Source: Streptomyces viridochromogenes (GTDB lineage Bacteria; Actinomycetota; Actinomycetes; Streptomycetales; Streptomycetaceae). Taken from it: a stretch of 64,000 bases of DNA. The notes beneath the pieces are model-generated. The model searched no databases. It saw nothing but the letters and a program-made list of their open reading frames with translations, and had not been told where the DNA came from. The stretch's first letter is position 1. Every line of letters begins with the position of its first letter. Of the stretch, positions 37,382 through 45,981 are shown piece after piece. The position numbers and the translations under genes are program-made. Location: positions 250,633-314,632 of the forward strand of contig NZ_LGUR01000002.1 in the NCBI RefSeq assembly GCF_001270495.1, read 5' to 3'.

Positions 37382-38308
37382 ATGCCCTACGCCCTTCGTC
37401 CTGCCGGCCTGACCGACGCGGCCGCCATCACCGAACTGCTCAACGAGGTCGACCGCATCGAGATCGGTCGGCCGGAGACCGATCTGCACATCGTCGAGGC
37501 CGATCTGAAGCGGCCCGACATCGCCCTGGACCGCGACTCGTGGCTGGCCTTCGACGGCGAACGGCTCGTGGCGTACGGCCTGTTGTGGGACGAGTCCGGG
37601 GGTGAGCGCGTCGACGTCGACCACTATGTGCTGCCCGAGCACCAGCGGGCCGGAGAGCTCGTTCTCGACGCGATCGAGACCCGGGCCCTGGACAAGGCCC
37701 GCGGGAACGGTGCGTCCAGGGCGGTGGTGCATCTGCACCTCAACACCGAGCCCACGCTCGACACGAGGCTGATCGAGGAGCGGGGCTGGTCAATCGTACG
37801 GCGCTACCACGTGCTGCAACGGCCGCTGGATGCCGCCGTGGACCTCGCGCCGACGGTTTTGCCCGGCATACGGCTGCGGTCGTGCGCCGAGGAGGCGGAC
37901 CGTGCGCGCGTCCACGCGCTGCACCAGTCCAGCTTCGCCCAGCACTTCGACTTCCAGCCCCGTGGCTACGACCAGTGGCTGCACGACGTCGACGCGGACA
38001 CGCTCGACTGGTCGCTGGTGTGGATCGCCAGTACGGCGGAGCTGGGGGACGTCGGCTTCCTGCTCGCCCGCGACGATCGTGAGGCAATGGGGTGGATCCG
38101 GAGCATCGGGGTGATACGTGAGGGGCGAGGACTGGGCCTCGGCGGTCTCCTGCTGCGGCACGCGTTCGCGGCCTTCGCCGCGCGCGGCCGGGACACGGTG
38201 GGGCTCGGCGTGGACACCGCGAACGCCACGGGGGCTCCCGCCCTGTACGCCCGGCACGGCATGACGGTCCACTACGCCGTCGACACCTGGGAAGCGATTC
38301 TGAAGTGA
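37382..38308 (+). CDS. tandem-GNAT acetyltransferase (MshD-like architecture)
   Basis: This 308 aa protein has two GNAT folds. The first (1-150) is degenerate in the acetyl-CoA loop (VLPEHQRAGELVLDAIE). The second (160-308) is intact (IGVIREGRGLGLGGLLLRHAF, then GVDTANATGAPALYARHGM). The same layout occurs in mycothiol synthase MshD, but this gene is not clearly that orthologue, since several GNAT tandem paralogues exist in streptomycetes. Substrate unknown. Confidence 0.8.
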   Translation: MPYALRPAGLTDAAAITELLNEVDRIEIGRPETDLHIVEADLKRPDIALDRDSWLAFDGERLVAYGLLWDESGGERVDVDHYVLPEHQRAGELVLDAIETRALDKARGNGASRAVVHLHLNTEPTLDTRLIEERGWSIVRRYHVLQRPLDAAVDLAPTVLPGIRLRSCAEEADRARVHALHQSSFAQHFDFQPRGYDQWLHDVDADTLDWSLVWIASTAELGDVGFLLARDDREAMGWIRSIGVIREGRGLGLGGLLLRHAFAAFAARGRDTVGLGVDTANATGAPALYARHGMTVHYAVDTWEAILK

Positions 38309-38440
38309 CCCGGGGCGATCTGGGGATGACACGGCAGTGACCCGGGCACGGATGTCGGCTGTGTAGTCTCCGTCGCTTCGGGTAGGCCCTTGCACTGATG
38401 GGGCCCAGGCCGGAGTCGACCGAGAGAGAAGTGTCGGGCC

Positions 38441-38884
38441 ATGTGCCGCGAAACGGATCCCGAGTTCCCCTCGGACGTCGTCGGCCGGCAGCTCGTCGAG
38501 GCCGTGGAGAACCTGGTGGCGCACTGGTTGGCGGCCGTCGAGGACGTCCGTCCGCGCCTGCCGCCGCGCCAGATACGCGCCTTGCGGGCCGTCCGCCGCC
38601 GGCCCGCGCTCAACGTCAGCGCTCTGGCCGAGCATCTGGGCATCGGGCTGCCCACCGCCAGCCGTCTCTGTGACCGGCTCGAAGCCGGCGGGCTGCTCCG
38701 GCGGTGTGTGCAGCCCGGCGACCGGCGCGAGGTGCATCTGGAGATCACGGTCGAGGGGCAGCGGCTGCTGGCGGACGTCACCGAGCGGCTGGCCGTGCAG
38801 CTGGCCGCCGCCATCGACGACGTACCTCCCACCCAGCGCGCGCGGCTGGAACAGCTGCTGCACGCCTTTCACAAGGGTCGCTGA
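38441..38884 (+). CDS. MarR family regulator
   Basis: This 147 aa winged-helix regulator has its DNA-recognition region in LNVSALAEHLGIGLPTASRLCDRLEAGGLL and its wing in DRREVHLEITVEGQRLL. It closely resembles the second MarR at 44866 (shared TASRLCDRL and RRE-L-L motifs), so the two bracket the rsb operon. It converges on the RsbU-like gene with a 16-base overlap of coding ends. Confidence 0.87.
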   Translation: MCRETDPEFPSDVVGRQLVEAVENLVAHWLAAVEDVRPRLPPRQIRALRAVRRRPALNVSALAEHLGIGLPTASRLCDRLEAGGLLRRCVQPGDRREVHLEITVEGQRLLADVTERLAVQLAAAIDDVPPTQRARLEQLLHAFHKGR

Positions 38885-40605
38885 TCCCGCGCCCCCTCGT
38901 GCACATGGCACAGCAACAGGCATACGTCGTCGTCGTGTTCGGAGTCGTGCAGCAGGGGATGCAGGAGCCGGTCGGCCGACGCTTCCAGTTCTTCGGCGAG
39001 TTCGGCAGGGCGGAAGCCGCCCAGTTCCTCGGCGAGGCGCCGGATACCGGGGTCGATCCCCTGCGCGCGGCGTTCCACCAGCCCGTCGGTGTAGAGGGCC
39101 AGCGTCGAGCCCGGCGGGAGCGGCACCGTGTGGTCGCGGATCTCCTGTTTCAGCGGGATGCCGAGCATGGCGCCGGGCTTGGCGTCGAGCGTGTGCACCT
39201 CCCCGTCGGGGGTGCGCAGCACCGGTGGCGGATGACCGGCGGCGGCCCAGGTGAGGGTGGGGTCGTCCGGGTGGAAGCGCGCGATGACGGCGGTGGCGTA
39301 GAGGTCGAGACGCAGACGGTGCAGGAACAGGTGCAGTCGCGTCAGGAGTTCACCGGGGCTGCTGCCGTCGACGGCGTAGGCGCGCAGGGCGGTGCGCAGT
39401 TGGCTCATCATCACCGCGGCGTGCAGCCCGTGCCCGGTGACGTCTCCGATGACGGTGATGAGGCTGCCGTCGGGCTGGCGGAAGGCGTCGTACCAGTCCC
39501 CGCCGATGTTCAGGCCCCGGGTGGCCGGAAGGTAGCGCGCGGCCAGGGTCAGGCCCGGTGTCGTGGGCAGGTCGGTGAGCAGGGCGCGTTGCAGGGTCTC
39601 GGCGATGTCCCGGTTGCGCTCGAAGCGTCTGGCGTTGTCCAGGGCGATGCTGGCCCGTCTGGCCAGCTCGATCAGCATGACGGCGTCGTCCGCGTCCCAG
39701 CGCTCGTCGGGCGGCGACAGGGTGAGGACGCCCTGCGATGACCGGCGGGTGAGCAGGGGGATGCAGAGGAGGGGCCGGCCGGGGTCGATGGCCGAGGGCG
39801 GCTGGTCGTCGACCCCGGGCAGGCCGCCGGGGTGGTCGGCGGCGTACTGCGGCCGGCCGCGGCGGGCCGCGAGGACGGCGGCGGCCGGGTGCGGGCCGCC
39901 GCGCAGCGCGTCGTTCACGTCGTCGAACAGCCAGACGTCGACGGTGCGCGCGTACCGCGGCACCAGCAGGGCGGGCAGCAGTCGCACGATGGCCTCGTGG
40001 TTGAGGGAGGCGGTCAGCGCGGCGCTGGCGTCGGCCAGGAAGGTCAGCCGGCCGCGGGCGTTCTCCGCCTCCTTGCGGGCCTGCTGCTCGGCGTCGAAGA
40101 GCTCGCGCTGGGCGCGGCCGGCGGCGTCCAGTTCGGCGTGGAGCGCCAGTACGCCCTGGTTGGTCTGGTGGAGTTCCTCGCGGTGGAACGCGACCAGTCC
40201 CTCCTGCTCGTCGAGCCGCTCCAGCAGCAGGGCGGCGTCCTCGTCGGCGCCGAAGAGGGCCTCGGCCAGCGTCGCCGGGTCGTCGGCGGCGGGCTCGGCG
40301 GCGGAGACGTCCACGTCGTCGGTGCAGGGGGCCGACGCCCGCCACGGTGGCCGCCGGTCGTCCGGGCGGCGCTTCACCGGAGCCACCTCGACGCTGAAGT
40401 CGCCCCCGGCGGACGACACGGTCGCCGCGACGCCGACCCGCCAGTCACCGCCCTTGGTGAGGCACTGCCGCAGCTGTGCGGTGAGCGCGGCCGCCAGGCG
40501 TGTGCGCTCGACGGGAGGTACTCCGCACGCGGCGGCCAGCCGCGCCGTGGCGATGCGGGCCTGCGCGGCGTCGGTGATGGTGCGGACGTACCAGGTGCGG
40601 GTCAT
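38869..40605 (-). CDS. SpoIIE-type PP2C phosphatase with GAF domain (RsbU-like)
   Basis: This 578 aa protein begins with an HATPase-like or regulatory segment of about 85 residues. A coiled-coil linker (150-190) leads to a GAF sensor domain (about 195-340) and a SpoIIE phosphatase domain (345-570). Metal-binding motifs are IGGDWYDAF (about 367-375), VIGDVTGHGLHAAV, LALYTDGLVE and DDDVCLLL, all intact. It should remove phosphate from the STAS antagonist(s). It is last in the rsbR-S-T operon, overlapping the preceding gene by 4 bases. Confidence 0.9.
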   Translation of the reverse strand: MTRTWYVRTITDAAQARIATARLAAACGVPPVERTRLAAALTAQLRQCLTKGGDWRVGVAATVSSAGGDFSVEVAPVKRRPDDRRPPWRASAPCTDDVDVSAAEPAADDPATLAEALFGADEDAALLLERLDEQEGLVAFHREELHQTNQGVLALHAELDAAGRAQRELFDAEQQARKEAENARGRLTFLADASAALTASLNHEAIVRLLPALLVPRYARTVDVWLFDDVNDALRGGPHPAAAVLAARRGRPQYAADHPGGLPGVDDQPPSAIDPGRPLLCIPLLTRRSSQGVLTLSPPDERWDADDAVMLIELARRASIALDNARRFERNRDIAETLQRALLTDLPTTPGLTLAARYLPATRGLNIGGDWYDAFRQPDGSLITVIGDVTGHGLHAAVMMSQLRTALRAYAVDGSSPGELLTRLHLFLHRLRLDLYATAVIARFHPDDPTLTWAAAGHPPPVLRTPDGEVHTLDAKPGAMLGIPLKQEIRDHTVPLPPGSTLALYTDGLVERRAQGIDPGIRRLAEELGGFRPAELAEELEASADRLLHPLLHDSEHDDDVCLLLCHVHEGARDQRPL

Positions 40606-41675
40606 GAGGGGCCGTCCGGGGGCAAGGGGCTCAGGACGGCGACGGCGGTGTCATCACGTACCGGCCGGGCGGGGCTGCTGGCGTCCCGCACGATCGTCGC
40701 GGCGATCACGGCGGGGTCGAGGGACGACGGGGCCCGGGCGGCCGGGCCGGGACTCCAGCGGCTCGGCAGGCCGTCGCTGTGCAGGACCAGGAGACAGTCG
40801 TCCGACCAGGTTTCCTGGTGCTGCGGCAGGTGGGTGGGAAGGTGTGTGCCGACGATGCCGGGGCGCGAGACGAGCCCCTGCCAGCTGTCGCCGCGGCGCA
40901 GGCGGGCGCCCACGTTACCGACCCCCGCGAAGGACAACTGCCCTACCTGGAGGTCGAGTTGGGCAACGGCGACAGCCGCTCCCCTGGTGTCGCGCAGGGC
41001 GCTGTTCAGCCGCCGCAGCAGGTCCGCCGGGGGCAGGTGGGGGGTGCGGCGCAGTTCCTCCACCGCCGCGGAGGAGGCACGGGACGCGAGAGGGCCGTGG
41101 CCGAGGCCGTCGGCCAGCATCAGCGTCACGCGGTCGGCCGTCCGCACGCACACCCAGGCGTCGCCGGAGAACTCCCCGCCCGCGAGGGGGATGTTGACTC
41201 CGCCCGACCACGCCGGGAGCGGGACGGGATGCGGGCCGTCGCTGCCGCGGTGCGGGCGGGAGGCGATCCTGGCCATGACGATCGTGCCCCGCCCGGGTGT
41301 GCTGTGCAGGCCGAAGTCGTCGGCCGTGCGCAGGCAGGTGCCGAGGCCGGCACCGAGGGAGGCGGTGGTCGAGTAGCCGTCGCGCAGCGCCGCGGCGGGG
41401 TCGTGCATGCCGGGCCCGTGGTCGACGGCCATGATCTGCACCCTGGAGACCCGCTCGTCGCCGTAGGCCGGAACCGGTGGGCCGACCAGGTCGAGGAGGA
41501 TCCGCCCGCCACCGGCGTGCTTCAGCAGATTGGTGGCGAGTTCGGTGGCCACGAGCTCGGCGGCGGCGACCCGGTCCTCGGCCAGCCCGGCATGGCGGGC
41601 CGCGGCCCCGGCCGCCACACGGACGTCACGGACCCGGGTCGAGTCGTGCACCGGCACCTCCCAGACGCGCGGCAT
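40602..41675 (-). CDS. HATPase kinase fused to SpoIIE-type phosphatase (RsbT-RsbX-like)
   Basis: This 357 aa protein joins an N-terminal GHKL ATPase (about 1-135; N-box ELATNLLKHAGGG, VDHGPGMHD, LGAGLGTCLRTAD) to a C-terminal compact PP2C (about 165-350; LMLADGLGHGPLASRAS, VLHSDGLPSRW, DDTAVAVL). The PP2C part resembles RsbX, the feedback phosphatase that resets RsbS and RsbR. Carrying kinase and phosphatase modules on one chain would let it set phosphorylation in both directions. The ATG at 41675 overlaps the rsbT stop as ATGA, which favours this start over 41714. Confidence 0.85.
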   Translation of the reverse strand: MPRVWEVPVHDSTRVRDVRVAAGAAARHAGLAEDRVAAAELVATELATNLLKHAGGGRILLDLVGPPVPAYGDERVSRVQIMAVDHGPGMHDPAAALRDGYSTTASLGAGLGTCLRTADDFGLHSTPGRGTIVMARIASRPHRGSDGPHPVPLPAWSGGVNIPLAGGEFSGDAWVCVRTADRVTLMLADGLGHGPLASRASSAAVEELRRTPHLPPADLLRRLNSALRDTRGAAVAVAQLDLQVGQLSFAGVGNVGARLRRGDSWQGLVSRPGIVGTHLPTHLPQHQETWSDDCLLVLHSDGLPSRWSPGPAARAPSSLDPAVIAATIVRDASSPARPVRDDTAVAVLSPLPPDGPS

Positions 41676-42118
41676 CAGAATGCCTCGCGCGGACCGGGCG
41701 GCCGGGAGATCCATGACGTCACCGTAACGGTGGTGCCGCTGCCCCGGTGGCTGTCGACGGAGAAATCGTGGACCAGGCGCCGGGCGCCGCCCAGGCCCAT
41801 CCCCAGTCCCTCACCGGACGTGTAGCCGTCGCTGAGGGCCAGATCCAGGTCCGCGATGCCGGGGCCCTGGTCGCTGAAGACGAGACGCAGTCCCTTCATC
41901 CCGCCACTGGTCACCGCGGTGCACTCCATCTGTCCCCCGCCGCCGTGGACGAGGGCGTTGCGGGCCAGCTCGCTGGCCGCGGTGACGAGTTTGGTCTGCT
42001 CCACCAGACCGAACCCGAGTCGGGCGGTCATCTCCCGTACATGCTGTCGCACCCGCACCAGATCGAGGTCCGAGTGGATCGGCAGGCAGGCGGAGACGCT
42101 GCCTGTGCTGTGGGTCAC
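41675..42118 (-). CDS. rsbT: RsbT-like serine kinase / switch protein
   Basis: This 147 aa GHKL ATPase has the N-box ELARNALVHGGGG (Asn54), G1 box DQGPGI (83-88) and the lid GLGMGLGGARRLV. In the Bacillus stressosome, RsbT phosphorylates RsbR and RsbS, leaves the complex and activates an RsbU-type phosphatase. The order directly after rsbR and rsbS with 4-base overlaps supports this role rather than that of an RsbW anti-sigma factor. Confidence 0.88.
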   Translation of the reverse strand: MTHSTGSVSACLPIHSDLDLVRVRQHVREMTARLGFGLVEQTKLVTAASELARNALVHGGGGQMECTAVTSGGMKGLRLVFSDQGPGIADLDLALSDGYTSGEGLGMGLGGARRLVHDFSVDSHRGSGTTVTVTSWISRPPGPREAF

Positions 42119-42537
42119 GGGCGCTCCCGGCGGGCACGCCCGGCGCGGGGCAGGACCGACACCTCGGCCCCGAGCAGGTGCAGGGCGTCCTCGGTGGTGA
42201 GGGCGGTGCGCAGGCCCGGCAGGGTCAGGCCGAGTTCCACCAGGGTGATGGCCACCGCCGGGCGCATCCCCGCGACCACGGTCTGCGCCGCCAGCAGGCG
42301 GGTCATGGCCGCGACGTCGCTGAGGACGCGGCCCATGAACGAGTCGACGATCTCGACACCGGAGAGGTCGATGACCACGCCGCTGACCGCGCTGTCGGAG
42401 ACGGTCTCGCCGATGTCCTGCCGGAGCTGCTCCGCCGTGCTGTCGTACAGGTCGCCCTGGAGGGTGACCAGAAGGACCCCGCCGAGCCTGAGGACGGGGA
42501 CGTGCCCTTCGTAAGGGAAGGTGGAGGCGCTGGTCAC
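42115..42537 (-). CDS. rsbS: RsbS-like STAS antagonist
   Basis: This 140 aa single STAS domain has the phosphorylation loop DLSGVEIVDSFMGRVL, whose Ser66 corresponds to the phosphoserine of Bacillus RsbS. It should be the scaffold of the stressosome core together with RsbR. The GTG at 42537 overlaps the rsbR stop by 4 bases. Confidence 0.9.
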   Translation of the reverse strand: MTSASTFPYEGHVPVLRLGGVLLVTLQGDLYDSTAEQLRQDIGETVSDSAVSGVVIDLSGVEIVDSFMGRVLSDVAAMTRLLAAQTVVAGMRPAVAITLVELGLTLPGLRTALTTEDALHLLGAEVSVLPRAGRARRERP

Positions 42538-43433
42538 CGGGGCTCCGCAGCCGAGGAGGGGTTCGCGACGATGTGGGCGCCCTGCTGCTGAAGAGCGTAG
42601 GCCAGGGCGTCCGCGAGGCTGGCGCGGGTGAGCACCGAGCTGAGGTCGATGCCGAGGTGGACGATGGTCTGCGCGATGGCAGGCCGGATCCCGGAGACTA
42701 TGCACTCCGCGCCCATCAGCCGCGCCGCCGCCACGGTCTTCATCAGGTGCTGCGCCACCAGGGAGTCGACCGTCGGGACTCCGGTGATGTCCAGGATCGC
42801 GATGCGGGCGTGCTGCTCGACGACGGCGTCCAGGAGGGTCTCCATCACCACCTGACTGCGGGCGCTGTCGAGGGTGCCGATCAGCGGTACGGCGACGATG
42901 CCCTCCCACAACTTGATCACGGGGGTGGCGATTTCGAGCAGTTCGAGCCGCTGACGGTTGATGAGTTCCTGCCCGGCGCTCATCGCCGTCTCCATCATGA
43001 CCAGGCGCAGTGTGCCCATCAGCACGGTCAGCCCCGTGGTGCACTCCCGCAGGTGCTCGGCGGGTGCCTCGGAGAGCTCGTCGAGCAGAAGGTCGTTGAC
43101 GGCCGGCCGCAGCGCGTCCATCTCGGCCGAGATCTGCGCGATGGTGGCGCCGGCGCGCGCCCGGGAGTGGGCCGTACGCGCCAACTGCTCGCGGACGACC
43201 GCGAAACCGTCCGCCTCCGCGTCCTCCAGGCGTCCGGCGGCGGCCACCGCGGCCAGCGCCTCCACCACGGCCCGGCCGGCTTCCACCGCCTCGTCCCGGG
43301 ACACGGTGAACACGGTGCGGAACAGCGCCGCGTCGGCCCAGCGCTGGGCGATCTGCTCCCGGCGCTGCCGCAGGAAGATCCCGACCTCCTCCGCCGGGTT
43401 GGTGTGCTCTTCTGCCGTTTGCTGCTCCGGCAC
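42534..43433 (-). CDS. rsbR: RsbR-like stressosome sensor
   Basis: This 299 aa protein has an N-terminal helical sensor region (1-165) ending in a long helix and a C-terminal STAS domain (170-290). Bacillus RsbRA is phosphorylated on Thr171 and Thr205. The equivalent positions here are Ser224 (DITGVPTVDSLVAQ) and Thr256 (GIRPAIAQTIVHLGIDL). The sensor domain is diverged, so the signal is unknown. It is first in the five-gene operon. Confidence 0.9.
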   Translation of the reverse strand: MPEQQTAEEHTNPAEEVGIFLRQRREQIAQRWADAALFRTVFTVSRDEAVEAGRAVVEALAAVAAAGRLEDAEADGFAVVREQLARTAHSRARAGATIAQISAEMDALRPAVNDLLLDELSEAPAEHLRECTTGLTVLMGTLRLVMMETAMSAGQELINRQRLELLEIATPVIKLWEGIVAVPLIGTLDSARSQVVMETLLDAVVEQHARIAILDITGVPTVDSLVAQHLMKTVAAARLMGAECIVSGIRPAIAQTIVHLGIDLSSVLTRASLADALAYALQQQGAHIVANPSSAAEPR

Positions 43434-43495
43434 GTACTTCCCTCCTCATACGGTGTGCGCCGCCCCGACCCTACGGGGAGCGCCGGACGGTTCGG

Positions 43496-44710
43496 TCAGG
43501 TCGCCCGCCGCGGCCCGAACCAGTCGAGGCAGACCACGAGGGCGTCGTCGTCGGGTACGGGCGTGCCGCGGTGACCGGCCAGTTCCCGCAGGACGGCACG
43601 GGGGACCTCGGCCGCGGGCAGCAGGCTGGTGGACACGATGGCGCGGGCGAGTGCGCGCTCCCCGTACCGCTCGCCGCCGGGCGCGGCGACGGCGTACACC
43701 CCGTCGCTGGCGAAGACGAGCCGGTCGCCGGGTTCGAGGTCGACGTCGAGTACCTGGGCGACGTAGTCCGTCTCCTCGAACATGCCCAGGGGAAGCTGCG
43801 CGTCGAACTCGAAGGCGGTGACGGTACGGCCGCGCAGCCGCAGCATCTGCGGGGAGCCGGCGTCGACGACCTGGAGCCGGCCCGTGCGCAGGTCGAGGTC
43901 GAGCAGCAGCACGGCCAGGTGGGCGTCTCCCCGGTGCTGGGCGTAGACGGCCTGGTCGGCGAGGGCGGCCTGGTCCGCGATGGACAGACCCGCGCGCCGT
44001 GCGTTGCGCAGCGCGTTGATGCCCAGGTTGGTCAGGAGGGACGCCTCGATGCCCTCGCCCATGCCGTTGGTGATGTAGAGCATCAGACGGTCGGCGTCCG
44101 CGGACCAGTCGAAGTTGTCGCCGAAGATCGCGTAGGCGGGTTCGAGCTGGGCGCCGAGCGCGTACTCGGCACGGCTGCAGGAGCGGCCCGGCAGGAGTTG
44201 CCACTGCATCTCCGCGGCCAGGGTGAGGCGGTCGGTACGGCGGGCCCGCAGGTACAGGTCGGTGTCCCGGTCGGCGACGATCACCTCGTGCCCCAGCACC
44301 TGTGCCACGTCGGCCAGTTCGTCCAGGCACTCCTCGGCCCGGTCGGCGGAGGGCATCGTGACGGCCAGCACGCCGAGCCGGTCGCCGCGTACGGTCACCG
44401 GCAGGTGCAGGCGCACCCGGCCGTCGGTCAGCTTCTCGACGAAGGGTTCCTGGGACCCGAAGGCACGTCCGGCCGGGCTGCCGTGCGCCGGCATCGGGTC
44501 GGGCAGGCTGGGCGCCGGGTGGCCGGGCCGGCTCCTGCCGGTGCCGTGGCCGGCGGGGACGGGCCGGAGCGTGGCGAGGCCGTAGTCGGCCAGGAAGAGC
44601 TGAACGGTCGTCGCCGCGTACTCGTCGCACAGTACTTCGCGGACCGCGTCCACCAGTTGGTGCGGGGCGGCTGAGCGAAGTGCCCGCTCGGCTGCCACGA
44701 ATCTGTTCAC
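43496..44710 (-). CDS. SpoIIE-like phosphatase-fold protein with altered metal motif
   Basis: This 404 aa protein has an N-terminal GAF-like sensor (about 20-165) and a C-terminal SpoIIE-type domain (180-400). The core motif usually reading GD-x-x-GHG is ITNGMGEGIEAS here, so the metal-binding Asp is Asn. Other motifs (GDNFDW, LVFASDGVYAV, DDDALVVCLD) remain. Activity may be reduced, or this may be a separate subfamily. I chose the GTG at 44710; longer frames run into unlikely sequence. It lies 62 bases upstream of rsbR on the same strand and may lead the operon. It is divergent from the second MarR gene. Confidence 0.8.
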   Translation of the reverse strand: MNRFVAAERALRSAAPHQLVDAVREVLCDEYAATTVQLFLADYGLATLRPVPAGHGTGRSRPGHPAPSLPDPMPAHGSPAGRAFGSQEPFVEKLTDGRVRLHLPVTVRGDRLGVLAVTMPSADRAEECLDELADVAQVLGHEVIVADRDTDLYLRARRTDRLTLAAEMQWQLLPGRSCSRAEYALGAQLEPAYAIFGDNFDWSADADRLMLYITNGMGEGIEASLLTNLGINALRNARRAGLSIADQAALADQAVYAQHRGDAHLAVLLLDLDLRTGRLQVVDAGSPQMLRLRGRTVTAFEFDAQLPLGMFEETDYVAQVLDVDLEPGDRLVFASDGVYAVAAPGGERYGERALARAIVSTSLLPAAEVPRAVLRELAGHRGTPVPDDDALVVCLDWFGPRRAT

Positions 44711-44865
44711 GATGTCGGATACGCCAATCTTGTCACGGTGCCGGCGCTGGACCCGCGGTTCCGCGGACGCCGCCCATCGGTCCTTCTTGTCCGTATCTAG
44801 TGCTCTGTACCTATTGCCCGAAGCGGTGGGCTGACAGTGTCCGGGAAGCCTGGAAGAGTGGGACC

Positions 44866-45345
44866 GTGACTTCCTCCCACTCGCATCCGCGGCCGGACGA
44901 GGTGGCGCGTGTGACCTCCGAGGCCGCCGAGTTGCTGGAGGTCCTGTGGAGCCGGGCTTCGACGGCACCGGTGTCCGCCTCCCAGATCCGCGTGCTGTTC
45001 ATCCTGGAGCACAGCGCCGGCATCAACCTGCGCATGCTGGCCGAGGCCCTCGGCTCCACGCCGCCCTCGACCAGTCGGCTCTGCGACCGCCTCCAGGCGG
45101 TGGGCTTCGTCGAGCGGGCACCCAGCGCCTCCAGCCGCCGGGAACTGCGCCTGCACCTGAGCCGCCGCGGACGGACCTTTCTGGCGGAGCTGCGCGCGCG
45201 GCGCGAGGCCGCGCTGCAGTCCGTGCTGGAGCAGATGCCCGTCACGCAGCGCACCGCTCTGCTGGAGGGCCTGGAGGCGTTCTGCGCGGCGGCTTCCGCG
45301 GAGATCCACGAGGGTGACGAAGCCTCCGACGCCAGAAGCGCGTGA
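44866..45345 (+). CDS. MarR family regulator
   Basis: This 159 aa protein starts at the GTG at 44866. The winged helix reads INLRMLAEALGSTPPSTSRLCDRLQ, with wing SSRRELRLHLSRRGRTFL. Helices before and after form the dimer interface. It shares its recognition helix style with the MarR at 38441, suggesting duplication. It is divergent from the altered phosphatase gene and followed by an AT-rich inverted repeat. Confidence 0.87.
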   Translation: MTSSHSHPRPDEVARVTSEAAELLEVLWSRASTAPVSASQIRVLFILEHSAGINLRMLAEALGSTPPSTSRLCDRLQAVGFVERAPSASSRRELRLHLSRRGRTFLAELRARREAALQSVLEQMPVTQRTALLEGLEAFCAAASAEIHEGDEASDARSA

Positions 45346-45436
45346 GGCCCGGCAACGTGGGCCGTCCTCGTTGCTGACCGGCACGTTCCACACCCCTCCC
45401 GCGCTTGACCCGCTCACTCTGTTGCCTCATGGCCAT

Positions 45437-45454
45437 AGTTGTCAAACAGCAACT
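45437..45454. promoter_or_regulatory. inverted repeat in an AT-rich patch after the MarR gene
   Basis: AGTTG-N8-CAACT sits in an unusually AT-rich stretch (45425-45465), with an overlapping TCAAACAG/CTGTTGA pair. The size suits MarR dimers. It lies between two convergent genes, so its target promoter is unclear; on the minus strand it contains TTGACA. Confidence 0.3.
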
Positions 45455-45534
45455 GTTGATGCTGTGGATGCGGCGCGCGATCGTTGAACTGCCGCTCCGG
45501 GAAGCGGTCTTCCGAGCGGTCTTCGAAGCGGACT

Positions 45535-45981
45535 TCACCGCTCCGGCGAGGGCGAGGGAGGCGGGCCCGGCTCGGATTCCGGTCCGGCGTGCGGTTCCGC
45601 GTCCGGCGGGGAGTCCGGCCTGGAGTCCGCGGTGGCGAGCGCCTCCTCGGCGCTCCCCACGATCGGGACGGTGATGCTGACACCGGTGAGATCCATGATC
45701 CGGCGGACGGCCGGCGTCGGAGAGATGACGTACACACCCCCCGGAATCTCCCGCACCTCCTGATAGGCCCGCAGGACGATGTTCATGCCGGACGAGTCCA
45801 TGAAGGGAACGCCGGCGATGTCGAGCAGGAAGTGCCGTCGGCCGTGGTGGAGCTGGTTGGCGAGGTGATGCTGCAACTCGGTGGCCGTGTCCATGTCCAG
45901 GTCACCCTCGACCGTGAGCAACACGGCGTCTTCCCGGGGCACTTCCACCTTGATCGACAGGGGATTCTGGGCAACGGACAC
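45535..45981 (-). CDS. STAS-domain anti-sigma factor antagonist
   Basis: This 148 aa protein has a STAS domain (10-115) with the phosphorylation loop FLLDIAGVPFMDSSGMN, where Ser64 matches the phosphoserine of SpoIIAA/RsbV. A Pro/Ser/Glu-rich tail follows (120-148). Unphosphorylated, it should bind a HATPase anti-sigma factor and release a SigB-type sigma factor. The GTG at 45981 has GGGAGG 5 bases upstream. A SigB-type promoter candidate lies about 110 bases upstream. Confidence 0.9.
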   Translation of the reverse strand: MSVAQNPLSIKVEVPREDAVLLTVEGDLDMDTATELQHHLANQLHHGRRHFLLDIAGVPFMDSSGMNIVLRAYQEVREIPGGVYVISPTPAVRRIMDLTGVSITVPIVGSAEEALATADSRPDSPPDAEPHAGPESEPGPPPSPSPER

